A stretch of 64,000 nucleotides of DNA from Rhynchopus sp. YZ270_cl-10 (Eukaryota; Euglenozoa; Diplonemea; Diplonemida; Diplonemidae), in assembly GCA_964035575.1 (NCBI GenBank), contig OZ037883.1, forward strand, positions 682,001-746,000, given 5' to 3'. Positions 1-9,700 of the stretch are shown here, one piece after another. Each line of letters starts with the position of its first letter. Within the stretch, counting starts at the first letter, position 1. A program made the position numbers and the translations under genes. The notes below the pieces were generated by a model that saw only the letters and a list, made by a program, of their open reading frames with translations, was not told the DNA's origin and ran no database searches.

Positions 1-339
1 TGCGGTGTCGATGAATGGATGGTGTGTTAGAATACACTCTGCGGACAGAGCTGCAGAATGTGTATTGAGCGTGGCAGCACCAAGCTTGACACAGCGAAGA
101 GGGAGTGGGGGGAGACGTGGGGCTTCATCGACCACAGTGCATACTCCAAGCTGCAAAAAGCGCTCTGGGCGGAACAACGGCTCCATCCCCCACATCTCAT
201 ACCCCCAGCTGAAAATACGGATGTGTCTTCCGTGCATTACACAATCCTTCTCGTTAAACGCGGTATGCAAACCAAAGCACTTCCTCTCCACAGCAGACGC
301 CCCCTCAGGCATCCACGCACTTCCCGCAGGCACTTCCAT
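1..339 (-). CDS. 5' part of an unknown protein-coding gene, cut by the window edge
   Basis: Reading leftward from an ATG at 339-337, the minus strand stays open for 113 codons to the first base of the window, so only the N-terminal part of the protein is visible. It begins MEVPAGSAWMPEG and includes a W/M/F-rich stretch (IFSWGYEMWGMEPLF). Base composition is GC-rich like the other genes here and unlike the AT-rich DNA to its right, which favours a real gene. No stop falls inside it, and it lies on the same strand as all its neighbours. I recognise no family. The start could be further upstream if an unseen intron exists. It could also be a chance open frame, though 113 codons in balanced amino-acid use makes that less likely. 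Confidence 0.5.
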   Translation of the reverse strand, partial: MEVPAGSAWMPEGASAVERKCFGLHTAFNEKDCVMHGRHIRIFSWGYEMWGMEPLFRPERFLQLGVCTVVDEAPRLPPLPLRCVKLGAATLNTHSAALSAECILTHHPFIDTA

Positions 340-880
340 TTTGTGTTGAAAATAGGGGGGAGGGAGGGGAGGGAAGGATGTGGTGAGAAGCCGTCAACGC
401 GAGCTTCGCCACCCTAAAGAGGGTAGGTCAGGGAAGTATAAATGTCAGTCCCCCATGTGTAATTAGTGTTGCTGAGAGGGTGTGTGTGGGGGAATTTTAC
501 TAGGTCAGGACAATGTAAGGATTGACAGATTGAGAGCTCTTTCTCGATCCATTGTGTGGTGGTGCACGCGGGTTTGTTAGGGGGAAGATAATGCAAACAA
601 GACAGGGTATTTATTTTCACAAAAAGTTTTTTTCTTCTCTCACTTTTGTTTTCGTTGGTTTCATTCTAGACAGATCAGGGGGGAATGTGAGGTGCGCACA
701 AAAAAAGAAAAAGCTCCCACTTTTTTTGGTCGTTTTCAGGTTTATACTTTTCGCTAGCCCAACAAAATCGGTCGCCTCAATGTAGACTACAGGTCATTGC
801 TTTTTTCCCCCTTTCCCTATTTTACTTTTTTTTTTATACCCCACCATTCAAAGGGGGTGAAGTTCTATTTTTGGTTCTGT

Positions 881-931
881 TTTCATATTTGTGTCAACAA
901 TCGCCTAAGTGCCCACCTTGGTGGCACTGTT
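881..931 (+). repeat. Dispersed ~50-bp repeat, copy 1
   Basis: This segment resembles 60993-61041 in the same orientation, with shared runs such as CCCACCTTGGTGG and the TTTGTGTC/GTTGTGTC lead-in. CCACCTTGGTGG is itself a palindrome. Function is unknown; it may be a piece of a transposon. Confidence 0.45.
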
Positions 932-1100
932 GTATTTACAAAGCGCCTAAGGTAGGTTCTGTGCCCATTTGTCGCCAGAGGCCAAAGTACTGAAAAGATA
1001 ATAGATGCAAATCTTCCTAAACTCACGTACCCCTTTGTTACCCTTTTTTTTTGTCATATCCAGCGAGCGTTAGGATGCACAGCGACCAGGTGGTGTGAAG

Positions 1101-1285
1101 GAGCGTACACCGTGGCCTGGTCAAGTGACTGACCAAGATTTTAGCCTCGTTAAAAATGAAGGGAGAGCTCAGTCATGAACCAGTACAGTGCATTTTTTAC
1201 CTGTCATGACCAACGAGGGCCTGGTCATGACCGAGCCCCTTGGTCACGCTTTTAGCTTGGTCAGAGCTTGGTCAGGCCATGGTGT
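1101..1285. repeat. TGGTCA/TGACCA iterons
   Basis: The hexamer TGGTCA and its complement recur about ten times in 185 bp, several as the palindrome GGTCATGACC. Clusters like this are common near the ends of DNA transposons, but no matching second end was found, so this is at best an element remnant. Confidence 0.4.
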
Positions 1286-1483
1286 AGGAAGGAAGAGAGG
1301 GGGTGGTATATTGGGAGCACACTGGACACAAACCTCCAGAACAAAACCCCACACGGGGGGGGAGGGCTGTTGGCCTGCCCCGTTTTGCCCAACCAATAAA
1401 AATCAAAAAAAAAAAAAAAATAACACCAAAAACAGGCAGGCCTGGGCCTAAAGTGGGTGCCCGGGGCCCGATTTTGATTTTAT

Positions 1484-1590
1484 TTTATTTTTTCTAAGGA
1501 TTTTACACGGGGGAAAAATTATTTTTTCTAAGGATTTTATACGGGGAAATTTTATTTTTCTAAGGGTTTTTCTTAGGGGAAAAAGTCTGG
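1484..1590 (+). repeat. Imperfect tandem repeat, ~35-40 bp unit
   Basis: Three units built around TTTTTCTAAGGATTTTA followed by ACGGGG and an A run lie head to tail. They are AT-rich and non-coding. Confidence 0.5.
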
Positions 1591-1896
1591 GGGGTCGGGC
1601 CGGGCCCCGTGTGGCTGAGAATAACTCGCACTCTGCCCGGGGAGTGCGGTACCAAGCCATAATGAACAAAAAAAGTCTCACCCCGCTTCCTTCGGTCTCG
1701 TCCCTTTCACCTCCCGCATAACAGAATAAATAATAATACAGTATGGTGCGTGTGACTGCAAACGTCGAGGGAACCTTGCTTCTTGCAGTGCTGCAAGTGC
1801 TCGCCACCACGGTGGTAGCAAAGTGCATTGCGTTGGCGCACTTGGGCAGGCCCTGACGGCACTGAGGAACGAAAAAGAAAAATAATTCCGCGGCGC

Positions 1897-2990
1897 CCAG
1901 GGCTGCACCTTATAAAAAAAATTGCCTGCGGCGCCATTTTCCCTTTTTTGCTCTGCAAAAAAGGATTCGCTGAGTGGCTTTGTGGTGTAAAGCTGCATTT
2001 TTTATACTGTACCCTAATTTTTTTCGCCTGCGGCGCCGTTTTATATTCATCCCGAACATTCGGGGTGCACGTAGCGCGTAGCGCGCCCGGGTTTAGGACC
2101 CCTTCTTGAATTTCGAGGGGGCGGTTCACATTACAGTGGGTCCAGAATCATAGTTCAATTTAACCCCGCTAAGCGACTCGCTGGTGGTAATGACCAAAAC
2201 GTGTATCAGCCAAGAATTTGCCCATTTTTTTCAAAATGACCCCGTGACAGTGAGGGTAAAAACTCGGAAAACCCGAAAAAGGCCAAAAAAACCCCCCGAA
2301 AAGGGAAAAACGAGAACATATTTCGGCAGGGGAGCAGCGTGTTCTCAGAAAAATCCAAAAACTGCCTGTAAAAATCCTTAGAAAAAACCCGGGTGCCCGA
2401 TCCAAAAAAATGGAAAAAACCCCAGGGTGCCCGCCCACCCCTGAAAAACAGGGCTCTCAAGATCCTCCACGAAAAAAGCAGAATTTTCGAAATGAGGAGG
2501 ATTTTATTTTTGCAAAAAAACCCCCAAAAAAAAAAAAATTCCCCCCGCAACAAGCGGTCGTCGCGCGCTTCGCGCGCGCCTCCCTGACAGCCACAGAGCG
2601 GAGAGGCGGGTCAATTTTGCGAGATAATAAAAAACGGAAATCTAATCCTTTCTCTTGCACCGTACGCTCCACGAACCGTACAAAACCAATACGTCTTCCA
2701 GAAGCAGGGGCTGATGCAACGGCGGTAATTATAAAAAAACGGCAAAATTTTTAGCTTTGGTCAAGTTGTATTTTTTGGCTGCAAAATGCAAGGGTATCCA
2801 AAGACATTGCCAACTCTATTTTTTTGCGGAGCAAAAAAATTAATATAAATGGCGCCGCAGGCGAAAAAAAATTAGGGTACGGTGTAAGAATGCTTCCTTT
2901 TACACCACAGAATCACTCAACGAACCCTTTTTTTGAGTAGCAAAAATGAAAATGGCGCGGCAGGCAATTTTTTTTAAGGTGCAGCCCTGG
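1897..2990. mobile_element. Non-autonomous DNA element with ~150-bp inverted ends
   Basis: The first ~150 bp (from CCAGGGCTGCACCTTA) reappear, inverted, at about 2830-2990, with the same order of landmarks: an A run, TTGCCTGC, GCGCCATTTTC, TGTGGTGTAAA, TACCCTAATTTT and CGCCTGCGGCGCC. The ~780-bp middle shows no transposase-like frame, so the element would depend on enzymes from elsewhere. I see no clear target-site duplication, so the superfamily stays open. The arms differ by scattered substitutions and small indels, which suggests it is not very recent. The right half overlaps another inverted repeat (2453/3196), so two elements may be nested here. Confidence 0.6.
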
Positions 2991-3196
2991 ACGGTGCATA
3001 CAGGCTCGGGAAAATATTGGCTCCCTCGGGGGAGACAAAGTGACTCCCCACTATAAAACCCCTAGGAGGATAATCCTCCACCCGAGCCTGCCAAAAAAAA
3101 AAAAAAATGGAGGAAATCCTCCACCAAAAAAGCCTGAAAAAAAAAAAAAAAGCCCCTGGAGGAAATATCCTCCCCTACGTGGAGGATCTTGAGAGC
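2453..3196. repeat. 19-bp perfect inverted repeat bounding 744 bp
   Basis: GCTCTCAAGATCCTCCACG at 2453-2471 is exactly inverted at 3178-3196. Between 3058 and 3190 there are further near-palindromes made of GGAGGA/TCCTCC. This may be the ends of a second small element that overlaps the one at 1897-2990. Confidence 0.45.
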
Positions 3197-3325
3197 ACTG
3201 ACCAAAAAAAAGCCTAAAAAAAAACACACACATGAGGTAAAATAGGAGAGAATACGCGAAGACGAAGTTGCTGAGTGTCGGTGCACATAACTCCACATGT
3301 CACAAGTCCTTGTCCAGAACAAGAT

Positions 3326-3365
3326 AACTTGTAAGATGAATGTGCCGCGCGTGCACACATATATA
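3326..3365 (-). ncRNA. Dispersed stem-loop motif, subfamily II
   Basis: In minus-strand sense it carries GTGTGCACGCGCGGCACAT followed by TTCATCTTACAAGTT. This is one of at least ten copies that share loop and tail. It lies ~650 bp beyond the stop of the sorting nexin gene. Whether it is a separate RNA or part of a transcript tail is unknown. Confidence 0.35.
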
Positions 3366-4009
3366 AAAACAGCCTTGACAGATGTGTTTCACCTCTCTTG
3401 GCCACTGAACAAAAGGGGGTTATCGTATCACAGAGAGCGAGTGTCAAAAAAGAGGGAGAAAAGAGAGAAAAATTGGCAAAATGATCTCGAGCCTCATGCT
3501 AAGTCATTTTTTGTTTGAAAAGTGAAGCAGATAGTGCAAGCGCCAGGATGCGGAGGGAGTGAAAGTAAACCACGGTCACCTATCCCCCAATAAAGAAAGT
3601 GGAGGTGACAATCACACTATTCCAACAATTTATCAGAAAAAAAGAAAAAAGAAAAACGAAACCAGAATACCACTTTCCTCCTTAGGGAGAGCTAGATCCC
3701 TTCCACACCAAGCGGATTCCCAATCATTACAAATTACAAGATCACACGGGTTCAAAACTCTGTAACATGGGGGAACGGTCTCTCTTATCGTGTTGCCCCA
3801 ATTGCCCCCCACCACCCCCTTCACCCCCCTACCCCCCACCCAACCTGCAACGAAACCACCACCCCATTCATATATTACATACTTTTTTGGGGAGACTATT
3901 TTATAAACACTTTTTTCCACATTTTTTTTTTCGTCTTTTTTGGAATTTTTTTTTAGAGGGACAACCGTAAATAGAAGGTTGGCTCTAAGCCTTGCCTCAA
4001 ATCATTACT

Positions 4010-5239
4010 TCATTCTGACAACACAGAAACACCGCGTTCGCGTTGCAACGTTTCTGCGATGGGCTCCCAGAGGGAACTTCTTCTGGAGCCGTACTCGACT
4101 GTGAGGTCCACGTTGCTCTTGAGGATGGACTTGAAGTCGTGTTGTTTTTCGAGGTCAAATCTTTGCAGCTCTTCTTCGAATGTTGCAACCACGTCGTGTA
4201 CAAGCTTCTCGACCTCCTCTTGCTTTTGAATCGCCACTTGGATCGCATCTTCGCAGGACCGTTGGGCCTCTGGTGTTGTCGCCTTCTCTCTCTTTTTCCG
4301 TTTGCTTGCAAGGTCGTCTGCGACAACGTCCTTCAAGACGAAGAGCTGCTTGATAAACACCACTACCCCCTGCGCAGAGCGGCACAGCGAGCCGTAGTAG
4401 GTGAGCGATTCGGTCACCTGCTCAACCTCGTCCCGTTGGTGGTCCATCTCAATTGAGGCAACGTCGGTGCAGCCTTGCGCGAGCACACCCCACCCATCCG
4501 CGCAGTCGCTTTTGTGGTCAATGTTCTTCATGCTCGTAAACGCCTTGGTGATCTCGGGGAGGCCCTGAGCAAGCAGCTTCCTCTTCTTGGACAGCGCCTC
4601 GAAGCGGTCTTTTATGCAGTTGAAGGAGCCTTCGTGGAGGGCCAGCTTGCGTTGCAGTTCGTTCCACTTCTCGCGTTCCGTGGTGTTTTGTGTAGGTGCT
4701 GCGGCAGGTTTGAGGGTAAGCGCCTCAACGTCTTTGGCAAGCTTGAGTTGGATGTTGGAGGTGAACTGCTTCACCGCGCTGCCTTGCTTGAAGACGCTTT
4801 CGGGGTGCGGCTCCTTTTGGCGCTTCTCGAATTGGTCTTCGTCAAGCTCGATGAAGTCCTGCAGGCATGAGGATGAGGCAAGCTTAGGGTGTGCACCCAC
4901 ACGGACAAGAAACTTCCGCAGAGCGCGCTTACGGAACTCATGGAGCTGCGTCACAGAATGGTCGTCAGAAGAGCGGCCAATACCGCTGAAGAGCTTGTCC
5001 AGACCCTCACGCACATCCTTCTCCGGCAAGGGCGGTACAAGGCACCCAGGGTTCAGCTCCACAAGGCACTTCCTCAGCCACGCAAAGTCCGAGTACCGTC
5101 TGTAGCTCCCATACTCCTGCTGCGTGTAGTTCGGAAACGTCGTGTTTGTGTCCACCCGGTACTTCCAGTACCCCAGCTTGACCCCCGCCCCCTCTATTTT
5201 CACCGGAGAGCTCACCGAAAACTCGAACCTTCCATCCAT
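4010..5239 (-). CDS. PX-BAR sorting nexin (SNX1/SNX2/Vps5 type)
   Basis: The 409-residue, single-exon protein starts with a phox-homology domain (about residues 1-135). It contains the phosphoinositide-binding RRYSDF motif at 47-52, PPLPEK at 69-74 and the basic RKRALRKFLVRV helix at 103-114. The rest (about 190-405) is helical and charged, as expected for a BAR dimer that bends membrane. Proteins of this class bind PI3P on endosomes and, as retromer partners, carry cargo back to the Golgi or plasma membrane. The N-terminus lacks the long acidic leader of animal SNX1/2. Upstream of the ATG the sense strand reads TTTTTTTTGTAG, a good 3' splice site, so an intron in the 5' leader is possible. 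The family call is firm; the exact orthologue is not. Confidence 0.88.
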   Translation of the reverse strand: MDGRFEFSVSSPVKIEGAGVKLGYWKYRVDTNTTFPNYTQQEYGSYRRYSDFAWLRKCLVELNPGCLVPPLPEKDVREGLDKLFSGIGRSSDDHSVTQLHEFRKRALRKFLVRVGAHPKLASSSCLQDFIELDEDQFEKRQKEPHPESVFKQGSAVKQFTSNIQLKLAKDVEALTLKPAAAPTQNTTEREKWNELQRKLALHEGSFNCIKDRFEALSKKRKLLAQGLPEITKAFTSMKNIDHKSDCADGWGVLAQGCTDVASIEMDHQRDEVEQVTESLTYYGSLCRSAQGVVVFIKQLFVLKDVVADDLASKRKKREKATTPEAQRSCEDAIQVAIQKQEEVEKLVHDVVATFEEELQRFDLEKQHDFKSILKSNVDLTVEYGSRRSSLWEPIAETLQRERGVSVLSE

Positions 5240-5547
5240 TCTAGTTGTGTGTCAAACACAAATCCCTACAAAAAAAATATATGGTGGAGGGATTTGAATT
5301 GGAGAGGTTTGAAAGATAAAACAATTTCGCTTTTTGGTTTTTTTAAAATTCATAAAACATTTTTGGGGTACAAAAAAAATAGACAAACAAACAGCGCAAA
5401 AAAAGCGCGGATATTGTAACAAAGACAATTGTTCAATTTATACTAAAAAAGCTGTTTGACAATGCAGGCACAACTCAAAAAAAAAAACAACAAAAAGTCA
5501 ATCTTATCCAAAAAGTGTACAGATACAAGGGGAACGCAACGAGAACA
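5240..5547. other. Short AT-rich spacer between two minus-strand genes
   Basis: About 300 bp separate the start of the sorting nexin gene from the stop of the coiled-coil gene. I see T-rich sense-strand tracts and the acceptor-like TTTTGTAG at 5256-5270. No RNA gene or repeat is evident. Confidence 0.5.
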
Positions 5548-7305
5548 CTATGCTCGCACTGGGGAAATACTGCGAGGGTCTCCAGGGCGTTGTGGTGGCG
5601 GTGGTGGTGGTCGTTGGCGGGTTGGGGATTTTATGGGGTTTCTGCCTGGGAAGAGGGTGAGCGCTTCCCTGAGGGGGCTGAGGAGACGGACGACGGAGGC
5701 TTCGTGGATTTTGGGGAGCAGGTCGTGGAGTTGGATGACCACTGCGTCGAGGTGTTCTAGACGTGCCTTGTGTGCCATGAGGGAGTCGTGCAGGCAGATG
5801 ACCTCCTCCTTGAGACGATCCACCTCACGCTGCTGCTCGGCCATGATCTCCGCCGCATTCGCGAGCTTTGCATTCAGCAAATCCTTCATATGGTCTACCT
5901 CTGTGTACCGCCGGTCTGACTCCCGCAAGCGTCGCTCCATTTCGCGCAGCTTCCGCTCGTATGAAGCGGCCTGGTTGTCAAGGCGTGATTGCATGTCGTC
6001 GGATTTCATGCGTTCCTTGCGGAGCTCGTCTTCGAGCTCTTGAATGCGTTGCATGAGGTCACCTTCGTTTTTCATGCGGCGCCAATTATTGGAGGTTCCA
6101 GCTTCGAGGTCGCGAATGTGTTCGTCACGTTGTGCGAGCTGTGCTTTGAGGTCGTCGATGAGGCCGCTGCGGTAGTTTTCTGACTCGGCAAGGCGGGATT
6201 CGAGCTGTTGGAGTTGTGCTTCGCGGGCAAGGAGGATCGCTTTGAGTTCATCGAGGGTTTGGTTGTTGCTGTCGCGGACCAGAGGGGCGACAGAGGCTAC
6301 CTGGCATGCAGCGTCTCGCGAGCCTTTGTTGCTTGCAGTTCTCAGCCCCGCGAGTTGTTGTCTCAGCTGTTCAATCATCTTCGCCTGAGCGTCCATCTGT
6401 TGCTCCCAATCCAGCTTCGCCTTCTCAAACGCAAGGTTCCCATCCCGCAGTGCCTGTTCAAGCTGTTTGATCGCCTGCTCCGCCCGCGCCAACTCTTCCA
6501 TCTTCAAATACAATTTGTCCTCGAGGGCTTTCTTCGCATTCCGCATTTCTTCGTAACGCTTTTCAAGGTCTCTCCTGCGGTCGGCTTCATCAGAGGTGCG
6601 TTGTTGGGCTACCCTTTCTAATCGTTTCAATTCTTCTAATGTAGCGCGGAGTTGCCCTTCAAGGCGAGCGACGTCAGCAAGCGCTGCGTTGGCCTCGCCG
6701 ATTTTCTTTTGAAGCTCTGCCTTTAACCATGCGATGTCGGCATCACGCTCTTCAATGCCTTTCTGCAGTCTCGCCACTTCTGCATCTTTTCCATCCAATA
6801 ATGATTGCAGATCATCCGCGCGTCTCCCCTGCAACGCCGCTTCCGCATGCCACTTCTCCAACTCCGCCTGCAACCACGCAACCTCCTCAAACTTCGCTGC
6901 AGCCTCTTCAGACAGCCGCCCTGCAGCGCTTTCCAGCTGTTTCTGCATTCTCTCCACCCGCTGCTTCTGCAACGTATCACCCCAATGCCCCACATAGTCA
7001 ATATAATGCGTTAACCTAACAGGAACCGTCCTGCACGGTGGTGGTGGCGTTTCCGGAGACGTCTCCTCTTCTTGCGACGTCGTTGTCGGTATGACAGCGG
7101 CTTTCGCTTGGGTAACCTCAAAGTCTCCGTGTGCGGCACTAAATACATTACCATTAGACTTAACCTGCGCGGGACTCCCCGCCGCAGTACCAGGCACCTT
7201 AGTAACAACAGCGCTGTCACCTATCTCCACAACCTTCCCGCTTTTGAATGCAATGCGCCGTACAGCACGCAATTCATCGCCCACTTCGTACTGTACGGTG
7301 GACAT
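5548..7305 (-). CDS. Long coiled-coil protein with small N-terminal beta-rich segment
   Basis: A single exon encodes 585 residues. Residues 1-65 (YEVGDELRAVRR...GDFEV) look like a small beta-barrel of the SH3/KOW kind, but I cannot assign it to a family. Residues ~70-100 form a Ser/Thr/Pro linker. Residues ~115-545 are almost unbroken heptad-rich coiled coil, with dense E/K/R/L/Q and very few prolines or glycines. The tail (~550-585) is basic and has a run of six prolines, then RSISPVRA. Such a protein usually serves as a dimeric scaffold in the cytoskeleton, centrosome/basal body or membrane tethers; the sequence alone does not say which. The first ATG follows a pyrimidine-rich leader and no better start is visible. 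It is a host gene with codon use like its neighbours. Confidence 0.75.
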   Translation of the reverse strand: MSTVQYEVGDELRAVRRIAFKSGKVVEIGDSAVVTKVPGTAAGSPAQVKSNGNVFSAAHGDFEVTQAKAAVIPTTTSQEEETSPETPPPPCRTVPVRLTHYIDYVGHWGDTLQKQRVERMQKQLESAAGRLSEEAAAKFEEVAWLQAELEKWHAEAALQGRRADDLQSLLDGKDAEVARLQKGIEERDADIAWLKAELQKKIGEANAALADVARLEGQLRATLEELKRLERVAQQRTSDEADRRRDLEKRYEEMRNAKKALEDKLYLKMEELARAEQAIKQLEQALRDGNLAFEKAKLDWEQQMDAQAKMIEQLRQQLAGLRTASNKGSRDAACQVASVAPLVRDSNNQTLDELKAILLAREAQLQQLESRLAESENYRSGLIDDLKAQLAQRDEHIRDLEAGTSNNWRRMKNEGDLMQRIQELEDELRKERMKSDDMQSRLDNQAASYERKLREMERRLRESDRRYTEVDHMKDLLNAKLANAAEIMAEQQREVDRLKEEVICLHDSLMAHKARLEHLDAVVIQLHDLLPKIHEASVVRLLSPLREALTLFPGRNPIKSPTRQRPPPPPPQRPGDPRSISPVRA

Positions 7306-7751
7306 TGTCGTAGAAGAGGGGGAGGAGGAGGAGGAGAAGAGGAGAAGAGAAGGGAAAGAGGTGAGTACTATATCTCCTCGTTCCCTCCCCTTCGCTTGGT
7401 GTTGGGAGGGAGTTGCTGTACTGTTGAGGATGATGGATGGAAAGGGAGGGAGGGAGAAATATTTGAAGTGAAGTGAAAAAAATGAAGAGAAAAAAGAGCA
7501 AAAAAAAAAAAAAAAAAAAAAGAAGGGGAATAGTCAGTTATGCCCTACCCTTTTTTTGAAATGGTCAGAGATACCCGAAAATAAGTTCAGATATTGGTCA
7601 GAGATGCCCCATTTTCAAAAATAGGGCATAACTGACCAATATCTGAACTTATTTTCGGGTATTTCGGGTATCTCTGACCATTTCTCAACTTATTTTCGGG
7701 CATGTCTGACCATATCGCCAACTTTTTTCGGGTACCCCAAAAAAGTTGGTT

Positions 7752-7805
7752 TTCGGGTATACCCAGATACCCAGGTACCCAGGTACCCAGGTACCCAGGT
7801 CCAGG
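7752..7805 (+). repeat. Short (CCAGGTA)n-type minisatellite
   Basis: TACCCAGG units of 7-8 bp repeat several times inside the Mutator-like element. Related CTGGGTA arrays occur at 14272-14410 and a short version at 63660-63680. Confidence 0.6.
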
Positions 7806-7814
7806 AACAGGAAA

Positions 7815-9360
7815 AAAGTCGTGAAAGAGCAACCACAGCTCCACATGACAAACACAAAAGTGTCCAGTCACGTGGGGCATTCATGCACTGAGGAGATAAT
7901 GTTCCAACAATTTACAAGAAAGATTACTTAACCTACTGCTGGAAATTGCCAGGTCGTAGTAACACACAAAGTGTGCCTCCGTTCGGGAAGACCGGATATT
8001 CTAGAGACCAGAAAGGCCTCAAGAATATCTTCCGGTAGTCAAGGTAGAACCGAGTGAACGGCCCAAGACCCCCGTGGAGAAGTTAAATGTTGTAATGCTA
8101 TCAGGTAGAAACTGCGACCACTGTCTTACCCTCCTCAATGCATGGTGGTTGATGTCTTCCACAACAAATTTCCTGTACCCAGGTACCCAGGTTCCCAGAC
8201 CCACGCAGTACCACGTCGCAGTACTACGCAAAATTTACCACCAGACCCTGTCTTCGTGCACCTGAAGTACAACGCCGCAGACAGGCCAAACATGCGTTGG
8301 ACTCAGAGGAATGCCCGCTGTGCAGGTATCATGAGAACCAACTCCCAGCAACAAGGGGCGCCTTTTGGCGGGCGTTGTTGAGGGTGTTTGGGGTGCAAAG
8401 TTTTCCACAATTTTGATGCGCGGGTACAGAAGTGTTATCTTGTTCTTTCATCTCTAGGAATGTAAATGTCAATCGCGTTTAACTACCACTAGGGCTTGTT
8501 CAGTGAACCCACGAGGGGTCGAAGGGGGTTGGTTATCCCGTATCTATCAAAGGTTGTGTCGACCAGGCGAAACCACTATGTTACGCTGTACGTTGTTAAA
8601 TCCGAAGAAATAACACTTTAGCAGCCGCAGGAAGTTTGCTAAAAAGAGTGCCTCACGCTACACAAACCACCACCCGCGATTGACTTAGATGTTATAACAA
8701 AGAGAATTCAGAACAAAACAACACCCTGCCCCATACACACTAAATTGTCATGCTTCGAGAGCATGCCTGGGCCAAAATTACTTGACAAAAAAGGCAACAA
8801 GACCACCCACAAGGAGTGTGAAATGTGCACTGGTTTTCTGGGGGAACGCAATATTTTCTTGTGCCTCGTCCTCCGTAAGCAGAGGACAGACTTTCCGGAA
8901 GGTTTCCAAAGTCGAATTTCTTGCACTAGCTATGCTCCCTGGGTTAATGGCTATAGCAGTGACTGACAAAGTGTTCCCACCCCCAGGTCTTCGTCCACAA
9001 ACAAATCTAGAATAGATTGATTTGGGTGAAGCCTTGTATTTTGAGTTGTTGAATGTCGGAGAGCGGCGCTCATCGTAAATCACGGATGCAGTTCAGATTT
9101 CACGATCCTGTGATGAGTGTAAATGTGGGGTGTGATTAAGTATGGTGTACAAACGCAGTAGTCGGGAAGGGTGGGGTTAATGAAAAAAGTGGTAATAACT
9201 ATGTATTTCCGCGAAATAAGGTAGCCTTTTTTCACGCTACAGAGAGTTTCCTGCTGCACTAATGGTTCCCAAGCGAAGCGAGGGACCATGTATAAGGGTT
9301 TGCGGGTTTGCGGGTATTTACCCCCACTAAAAGTAACTGTGTGTGGGGTAGAGGGGTGAA
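7815..9360 (+). repeat. Shared transposon cargo, copy in the Mutator-like element
   Basis: This interior block is collinear with 16247-14720 in inverted orientation and its first ~230-330 bp also match 14045-13711. Long identical runs are visible, for example around the two related short frames at 8745-8966 and 15350-15132. Those frames share KGNKTTHKEC and CTGFLGERNIFLC, but their differences are about half amino-acid-changing, so selection for protein is not evident. Confidence 0.7.
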
Positions 9361-9667
9361 AACCATACCATGCTGCTTCAATACTGTCTCTGCTGTCGCA
9401 TTCCCTCATGGTGGGTCACTCACCCACTGGGCAAAAAATCAAAGGGGGTACCCCCAAATAAGTGGGTACCCCAAATAAGTTCAGAGATACCCGAAAAAAG
9501 TTCAGATATACCCGAAAATAAGTTCAAATACCCGAAAATAAGTTCAGATATAGTCAGTTATGCCCTATTTCTGGTTTTCGGGTATATCTGAACTTATTTT
9601 CGGGTATCTCTGACCATTTCAAAAAAAGGGTAGGGTATAACTGACTATTCCCCAAAAAAGAAAGTGA

Positions 9668-9700
9668 AGTTGGTGCAAAACGCCTCTGGGACGCAAGGTA
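9668..9700 (-). ncRNA. Dispersed hairpin family III, copy a
   Basis: Sense-strand core GCGTCCCAGAGGCGTTTTGC matches copies at 34268-34306 and 61270-61313. CGTC pairs with GGCG around a CAGA-containing loop. It directly abuts the right end of the Mutator-like element. Confidence 0.3.

Larger units (their letters stand above)
340..4009. other. Gene-free repeat-rich stretch
   Basis: No coding region is supported in these 3.7 kb. The stretch is AT-rich with many A, T, C and G runs. It holds iteron-like TGGTCA repeats near 1100-1285, tandem A/T-rich repeats at about 1484-1590, an element with long inverted ends at 1897-2990, a 19-bp inverted repeat at 2453/3196 and copies of a dispersed stem-loop motif near 3330 and 3485. 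A C-rich run lies at 3795-3850. Confidence 0.6.
7525..9653. mobile_element. Mutator-like (MULE-type) non-autonomous DNA transposon
   Basis: The element is bounded by 69-bp inverted ends at 7525-7593 and 9585-9653 that begin GGGGAATAGTCAGTTAT and differ at only one position by eye. It is flanked on both sides by AAAAAAGAA (7516-7524 and 9654-9662). A 9-bp target duplication with long ends is the hallmark of the Mutator superfamily. Inside the ends, AAAATAAGTTCAGATA and TTTTCGGGTAT iterons recur in both orientations, as is usual for transposase binding sites. No frame long enough for a MULE transposase is present, so it must move with help. The interior (about 7815-9360) is shared, inverted, with another transposon at 13203-16529. 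The near-identical ends suggest a fairly young insertion. It lies upstream of the coiled-coil gene, 220 bp from its ATG. Confidence 0.82.
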
